In this document: positions 5,104 through 6,731 of the stretch, in pieces | Layout: every line of letters starts with the position of its first letter | Numbering within the stretch: the stretch's first letter is position 1 | NCBI GenBank assembly: GCA_029975915.1 | Contig: JARKOC010000196.1 | Coordinates: 1 to 6,731, forward strand | From: Bryobacteraceae bacterium | GTDB taxonomy: Bacteria; Acidobacteriota; Terriglobia; Bryobacterales; Bryobacteraceae | Length of the DNA stretch: 6,731 nt | Direction of reading: 5' to 3' | Notes under the pieces: model-generated | What the model was told of the DNA's origin: nothing | Database searches by the model: none | Seen by the model: the letters and a program-made list of their open reading frames with translations, nothing else | Made by a program: the position numbers and the translations under genes

Positions 5104-5256
5104 CTATCGAATCCTGATCGGGTTGTTGACATGATCCCAGTAGTAGATCGCATTCGGCGAAGAAGGATCATCACCCTCAATGATGGCACGATGTGGGCCT
5201 TGCGCGCAGCATAAACTGGAATGCTGCCCGTCAGGGCGAAGGTTGCTACAAGCCGG
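5104..5256 (-). pseudogene. Toxin C-terminal stub ahead of the barstar-like gene
   Basis: A minus-strand frame, open from the TAG at 5259-5257 to TAG 5106-5104, ends with PHRAIIEGDDPSSPNAIYYW and DHVNNPIRIR. The last 25 or so residues look like the structured end of a toxin domain; the N-terminal part (with CC and SS) is less convincing and may already be out of the ancestral frame. A different frame, open at 5294-5073, covers the sequence further upstream, so a frameshift is possible. The stop is 15 nt before the barstar-like gene. I infer the tip of an RNase-type polymorphic toxin, because barstar relatives guard against RNases, but I cannot name the family. Confidence 0.52.
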
Positions 5257-5427
5257 CTAATCTTGTCAATTTGTCCTAGCTCAGTCAATTCCACAACCTC
5301 ACGATCGCCTAGACAGGCGCATATGTCCTAAGCTACATTTTCTGATCACCTTTGGCCCGGCTAGAGTCGGTGGCGAGCTACGGAGCGTGTTCGGTCTCCA
5401 GCGAATCACGGCAAACGGGAGGTCTCG

Positions 5428-6006
5428 GTGAAGCGTGACGGGGGAGGTGCTCGGTGTGTCGAAGATCTGATTGAGGTGCAGAAGTCGGGCGTCCGATTGA
5501 AGTTTGTGTTCTTTTGGACTCACCGGGGCGGGCGGGCCGGTGAGTTGGGTGCGGCGGTTTTCAGTCAGTGGTGGCCGGTGCAGTTCAGCGCCGATGGTAG
5601 GGCGTTCGGTTCGGCCGAGCAGTACATGATGTGGCGCAAGGCGGATTTGTTTGGCGATCGGGTTCGCGCGGACGCGATCTTGCAGGCTCGTTCGGCTGCG
5701 CAGGCGAAGGATCTGGGTCGGACCGTCCGCGGTTTTGACGAGGCAGTGTGGGAGCGGCATCGGGTGGAGATTGTGGTGACCGGCTCAGTGCTGAAGTTCG
5801 GCAGTGATCCTGCGTTGTGCGCTTATCTGGTGGGTACTGGCTCGCGTGTGCTGGCGGAGGCATCTCCGCGGGATCGGATCTGGGGCATCGGTCTGGCCAA
5901 AGACTCTGAGTTTGCGGATCGGCCGGAACGCTGGCCGGGCTTGAATCTGCTCGGGTTCGCGCTCATGGAAGCTCGTGCACGTGTGGCTTCGGGAGACAGG
6001 CTTTGA
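5428..6006 (+). CDS. NADAR-family (YbiA-like) protein
   Basis: A complete 192-aa NADAR protein. Visible family motifs in order are FFWTH (28-32), FSQWWP (45-50), SAEQYMMWRKA (62-72), KFG (123-125), TGSRVLAEASPRDRIWGIG (137-155) and GLNLLGFALMEARAR (171-185). NADAR enzymes cleave N-glycosidic bonds: E. coli YbiA and plant relatives act on reactive riboflavin-pathway intermediates, and other NADARs reverse ADP-ribosylation of guanine bases, sometimes as the antitoxin to a DarT-like toxin. No such toxin is visible here, so the substrate is open. GTG 5428 is chosen for the GGGAGG five nt upstream. The gene lies divergently from the minus-strand array and ends about 80 nt before an IS3 remnant. 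It is GC-rich like the kinase, not like the array. Confidence 0.92.
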   Translation: MKRDGGGARCVEDLIEVQKSGVRLKFVFFWTHRGGRAGELGAAVFSQWWPVQFSADGRAFGSAEQYMMWRKADLFGDRVRADAILQARSAAQAKDLGRTVRGFDEAVWERHRVEIVVTGSVLKFGSDPALCAYLVGTGSRVLAEASPRDRIWGIGLAKDSEFADRPERWPGLNLLGFALMEARARVASGDRL

Positions 6007-6084
6007 GTAGGGCACAACACAAGTAGATTCGCTTACACGCGATGCTCCTATTGCCTGCCGTAGCGAGTGAAGCGCCCCGGGTTT

Positions 6085-6384
6085 CTTGCCGCTCCCATGT
6101 GGGTTGCGACTGTCGGGTGAGAGTCGCGTAGTGGGTTGCTCGAACTCGGCGGGTGGGATGTCGCCGAGGTAGCCGTGGAGACGCTAGGTGTTGTGCCAGT
6201 ACACCCATCCGAGGGTCGCCAGCTCGAGGTCTTTGACCGTCTTCCAAGGCCCCGGCCGGCCCGGTTCGCAGACGAGTTCAGCCTCGTAGTAGCCAGCGAC
6301 CATCTCGGCCAGGGCATTGTCATACGAGTCACGACGGTTCCAATCGACGGCGCGACGCCGATCTCGCCGAGGCGTTCGAGCATC
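6085..6384 (-). mobile_element. IS3-group transposase OrfB (DDE integrase), C-terminal remnant
   Basis: On the minus strand the pieces ERLGEIGVAPSIGTV, then RDSYDNALAEM, AGYYEAEL, GPWKTVKDLELATLGWVYWH and RLHGYLGDIPPAEFE give the last third of an IS3 OrfB. It includes the catalytic Glu of NALAE but lacks both Asp regions. It carries two lesions. One is a one-base deletion near 6332-6336, where GTV should run on into GDSYDN. The other is an in-frame TAG at 6186-6184 where HNT should continue to RLHG. After PPAEFE the frame loses homology. The upstream end abuts the IS256-type remnant at about 6378-6385. Copies of this kind are inert unless supplied in trans. Confidence 0.85.
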
Positions 6385-6563
6385 ATCTGGTGTCCACGCT
6401 CGGGACCGAGATCAGCCGGGAGACGATCAGCAAGATCACCGACGAGGTCCTCGACGAGGTCATGGCCTGGCAGGCCAGGCCGCTGGCCTCGTTCTACCCG
6501 GTGATCTACCTGGACGCGATCATCGTGAAAGTCCGTGACGGCGCGCACGTGCGTAACAAGATA
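6378..6563 (+). mobile_element. IS256-family transposase, internal fragment
   Basis: The plus-strand frame encodes EHHLVSTLGTEISRETISKI, TDEVLDEVMAWQARPLASFY and PVIYLDAIIVKVRDGAHVRNK, the region of IS256-type (mutator-like) transposases around the first catalytic Asp, in the motif YLDAI-VKVRDG. A full protein is about 400 aa; here about 60 residues remain. Both ends are cut: the left side merges into the IS3 OrfB remnant on the other strand, and the right side changes to unrelated sequence after RNK at about 6560. The frame stays open to TGA 6627-6629 by accident, reading across hairpins and the antisense of the next gene. The fragment is dead. Confidence 0.88.
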
Positions 6564-6570
6564 GCCACCA

Positions 6571-6603
6571 GGGCAGCGGGTCCTGCCCGGCCCGACTTGG
6601 GCC
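6571..6603. terminator. Tandem hairpins between the IS256 remnant and the minus-strand gene
   Basis: Two perfect inverted repeats lie back to back: GGGCAG-cgggtc-CTGCCC (6571-6588, 6-bp stem) and GGCCC-gactt-GGGCC (6589-6603, 5-bp stem). On the minus strand they begin 3 nt after the TAA of the gene at 6607-6731. They may act as a terminator for that gene or be left from an IS end. A run of U after the stems is lacking on that strand. Confidence 0.42.
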
Positions 6604-6606
6604 AAT

Positions 6607-6731
6607 TTAGTGCGCATCTGAGTTTTTGATCTTGGTGAGGGTGTCGGCTTCGTCTGCGGGGATGGGCTGGCTCGCGGTGATGGTCTGACCGGCGACCGAG
6701 AGGGTGACGTCGCGGTATTGACGGAAGGTAC
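6607..6731 (-). CDS. Unidentified protein, C-terminal 40 residues
   Basis: A minus-strand frame open from the window edge to TAA 6609-6607 reads TFRQYRDVTLSVAGQTITAS, then QPIPADEADTLTKIKNSDAH. The first part suggests a pair of beta strands (DVTLSVAGQTITAS); the end is polar and helical. Codon use is GC-rich and consistent with a real coding end, and hairpins follow the stop. I do not recognise the family. Because it borders two transposase remnants it may also belong to a mobile element, but nothing in these 40 residues proves it. Confidence 0.5.
   Translation of the reverse strand, partial: TFRQYRDVTLSVAGQTITASQPIPADEADTLTKIKNSDAH

Noticed and set aside
4552..5214. Plus-strand frames opposite the barstar-like gene and its upstream stub
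   Set aside because: They mirror the minus-strand barstar gene and toxin stub; no domain, ribosome site or context supports them.
5073..5294. 73-codon minus-strand frame starting MELTELGQ
   Set aside because: It overlaps the barstar-like start and the better-supported toxin stub in another frame. Its first part may derive from the same toxin before a frameshift, but there is no evidence for a separate gene.
6048..6617. 189-codon minus-strand open frame
   Set aside because: It contains a short true IS3 OrfB piece, then runs out of frame over the OrfB remnant and antisense to the IS256 fragment. The reading is not a real protein.
1..6731. CRISPR arrays, tRNA, rRNA, integrase genes or attachment sites
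   Set aside because: No regularly spaced repeats, cloverleaf-like sequence, rRNA-like stretch or integrase gene was seen on reading both strands.

Overview
The window looks like accessory DNA from a high-GC actinobacterium. The flanks have the strong G/C third-position bias, GTG starts and transposase types (an IS3-group element and an IS256-group element) usual in that phylum. Several genes in the middle, especially about 3650-5100, are visibly less GC-rich and look acquired. All family names here come from reading motifs by eye; no database search was run.

Layout. 1-528: 3' end of a PfkB-family sugar kinase (+). 543-695: fragment of a NADAR-domain gene (-). 814-5256: an array in which almost everything lies on the minus strand. 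Reading along that strand from high to low coordinates, it holds a barstar-like inhibitor (5088-4585), a ~100-aa putative immunity protein (4497-4192), an unidentified 78-aa ORF (4195-3959), a second ~100-aa paralogue (3954-3655), a toxin C-terminal fragment (3637-3353), an IS3 orfA remnant (about 2919-2752), an Imm8-type immunity protein (2672-2313), an Imm52-type immunity protein (2040-1330) and an uncharacterised 111-aa immunity-like protein (1149-814). A broken XRE-type regulator (3119-3346, +) sits in the middle. 5428-6006: an intact NADAR gene (+). 6085-6563: nested remnants of IS3 orfB (-) and an IS256-type transposase (+). 6607-6731: C-terminus of an unidentified protein (-).

Main observation. 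The array appears to be a graveyard of polymorphic-toxin cassettes. At least four immunity-type genes are preceded, within -4 to +15 nt, by a short frame that looks like the last 25-50 codons of a toxin whose body is missing. The clearest case is the last strand of a Tox-REase-5-like nuclease ending 3 nt before the Imm52 gene, which is the pairing expected for Imm52. The immunity frames are open while the toxin frames are reduced to tips. This fits repeated displacement of toxin-tip/immunity modules with retention of the protective genes.

The array is flanked by two related NADAR sequences in opposite orientation: a 51-codon fragment on the left and a full gene on the right, with about 78% identical residues. 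These could mark the edges of the island or a past rearrangement. NADAR proteins act in ADP-ribose/NAD-linked and riboflavin-intermediate chemistry and can pair with ADP-ribosylating toxins, so the intact copy could belong to the same conflict theme, but no partner toxin gene is visible.
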